In this document: in pieces, positions 63,010 to 64,000 of the stretch | How positions within the stretch are numbered: position 1 is the first letter of the stretch | Layout: each line of letters starts with the position of its first letter | Origin: Mixta sp031457955 | GTDB taxonomy: Bacteria; Pseudomonadota; Gammaproteobacteria; Enterobacterales; Enterobacteriaceae | NCBI RefSeq assembly: GCF_031457955.1 | Contig: NZ_JAVDXN010000010.1 | Span: 48,200-112,199, forward strand | Direction: 5' to 3' | DNA: 64,000 nucleotides | The notes under the pieces: model-generated | Seen by the model: the letters and a program-made list of their open reading frames with translations, nothing else | The model's database searches: none | Told to the model about the DNA's origin: nothing | Position numbers and translations under genes: made by a program

Positions 63010-63447
63010 ATGGGAATTGATGCAGATAAAACGTTTATTATAGAGGAAGCAGCGATCTTTCTGCCTGAACAAAGGATGATTACCACACTTAATAAAGAAA
63101 AAAAGCTTATCCTTTATAATACCGCATCACGCTGTTTATTAACGCTTATTGAAAATTCGGGTCAGCTGGTTACTCATCAACAGCTTTATCATGCCGGATG
63201 GGAATACCATGGTAGAAACGCTTCTCCGAATACGCTTTACCAGACAATCTCAGAAATACGTAAAAGCCTTCAGCAGGTCGGGCTGGAAAACATTATTACC
63301 ACTCAGCCCCGTAGCGGCTGGATAATAAATAAAAACATCACAATCGTGGAAACGAATGAAAAGGATGCGGCTGCGTTATTCACGTCCGCAAAAAAGCCGA
63401 CGCAGCCGTTTTGGAAAGGAATCACGCGTAAAATATTTTCCCGCTAG
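63010..63447 (+). CDS. ToxR/CadC-like winged-helix regulator without membrane or sensor domain
   Basis: The product has 145 residues. A single Trans_reg_C winged-helix domain occupies about residues 8-108: LILYNTASRCLLTLIENSGQLVTHQQL leads to YHAGWEYHGRNASPNTLYQTISEIRKSL and the wing with TQPRSGWIIN. This pattern belongs to CadC/ToxR-type DNA-binding domains. No transmembrane span or sensor follows; the tail is short and basic. GGAAGGA precedes the ATG by 10 bases. It diverges from the T2SS operon and is the only regulator in the accessory block, so T2SS or fimbrial genes are likely targets (inference). Confidence 0.8.
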   Translation: MGIDADKTFIIEEAAIFLPEQRMITTLNKEKKLILYNTASRCLLTLIENSGQLVTHQQLYHAGWEYHGRNASPNTLYQTISEIRKSLQQVGLENIITTQPRSGWIINKNITIVETNEKDAAALFTSAKKPTQPFWKGITRKIFSR

Positions 63448-63481
63448 TGTCACGCTATTTTTCTCAGGATTTAACAACAGC

Positions 63482-63523
63482 AGTACCGTTTGCCAACCGC
63501 ATCATTGCGCAAACGGTACTTTT
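63482..63523 (+). terminator. Rho-independent terminator of the winged-helix regulator gene
   Basis: AGTACCGTTTG and CAAACGGTACT form an 11-bp perfect stem around a 17-nt loop, followed by TTT, 35 bases after the regulator stop codon. It may also act on minus-strand transcripts from the tRNA genes. Confidence 0.8.
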
Positions 63524-63698
63524 CGCGTGAACAGCAGGGTAAGGTCATCAAGGCGCGAAGGTCGACAGGGAAAATGCATATCGGATAAGCCAACGCAAGC
63601 AGGTATTGCTCAGGAAGATTCAGGAAAGAAACGTAACGATAAGAGATAAGGATATTTAACAACAGAGGGAAGAATGGAGGTGAAACCTTTAACGAAAC

Positions 63699-63774
<76 letters not shown>

Positions 63775-63784
63775 ATAATCTGCG

Positions 63785-63893
63785 TCTTTCAAGCTGCCAC
63801 TGCGTTGCCTGTCCTCACTCGCCTAAGTCACTTACTTCAGTAAGCTCCTCAGGATTCGCTCGGTTGCCGCCTTGTTGCAACTCGAAATCCTTG
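63785..63893. repeat. ERIC-type palindromic repeat between the two tRNA-Gly genes
   Basis: The stretch from CTTTCAAGCTGCC to CAACTCGAAATCCTTG is an imperfect palindrome about 109 bp long. Its core CACTCGCCTAAGTCACTTAC / GTAAGCTCCTCAGGATTC matches the enterobacterial repetitive intergenic consensus, with the turning point at about 63832-63845. ERIC elements are non-coding, transcribed, and common in intergenic regions of Enterobacterales. Confidence 0.85.
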
Positions 63894-63932
63894 ATTAGGA
63901 TACTTTGTGTTTGTTCAACACCTGTCAAATTT

Positions 63933-64000
<68 letters not shown>

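Overview
This window looks like the chromosome of a member of the Enterobacterales, most likely Erwiniaceae (Pantoea/Mixta/Erwinia-like; this placement is inference). Most genes are close matches in length and motif to Escherichia coli proteins. Their order follows the E. coli 94-96 min region: tamB-tamA-paeA-ytfK-ytfJ-cysQ-cpdB, fklB-oapA-rplI-rpsR-priB-rpsF-yjfP, bsmA-aidB-rlmB-rnr-nsrR-purA-yjeT-hflC-hflK-hflX-hfq-miaA-mutL-amiB-tsaE-nnrD, queG, then tRNA-Gly(GCC). Several genes that sit between these blocks in E. coli are absent (for example msrA between tamA and paeA).

Layout. (1) 1-8 kb: outer-membrane translocation genes (tamAB), a polyamine exporter, sulfur and nucleotide salvage (cysQ, cpdB). 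(2) 8.1-8.5 kb: a small AT-rich insertion carrying one orphan gene for a double-glycine-leader, glycine-rich peptide that resembles a class II microcin precursor. (3) 8.7-16.7 kb: fklB, oapA, the S6-PriB-S18-L9 operon, an esterase, a Cache-type chemoreceptor with a sigma-28-like promoter, bsmA and aidB. (4) 16.8-34.4 kb: the conserved rlmB-to-queG core, with RNase R, NsrR, PurA, the HflKC/HflX/Hfq/MiaA/MutL/AmiB/TsaE/NnrD cluster and divergent queG. (5) 34.45-34.75 kb: an intergenic cluster of DnaA boxes with IHF-like sites between them. It sits next to queG, where E. coli has datA, the DnaA-titration and DnaA-ATP hydrolysis locus. (6) 35.1-63.5 kb: a large accessory block on the minus strand, visibly more AT-rich in its fimbrial and TPS parts. 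In transcription order it holds a complete type II secretion operon (gspC to gspM, gspO, gspS), a chaperone-usher fimbrial cluster (pilin, chaperone, usher, tip adhesin), and directly behind it a two-partner secretion pair (TpsB, then a 2777-residue FHA-like TpsA). A short winged-helix regulator diverges from the T2SS. (7) 63.7-64.0 kb: two tRNA-Gly(GCC) genes with an ERIC-type palindrome between them.

How it fits together. The accessory block lies exactly between queG plus the datA-like DnaA boxes and glyVXY, which are neighbours in E. coli. It carries three ways of putting protein on or beyond the outer membrane, but no integrase, transposase or obvious T2SS substrate. Fimbrial and TPS genes are packed so tightly (1-17 nt gaps or overlaps) that they probably form one adhesion operon. 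The strongest candidates for something undescribed are the orphan microcin-like peptide, the datA-like element displaced from the tRNA genes by the block, the combined fimbria-TPS operon with a toxin-less proline/lysine-rich TpsA, and a T2SS with a PDZ-less GspC.
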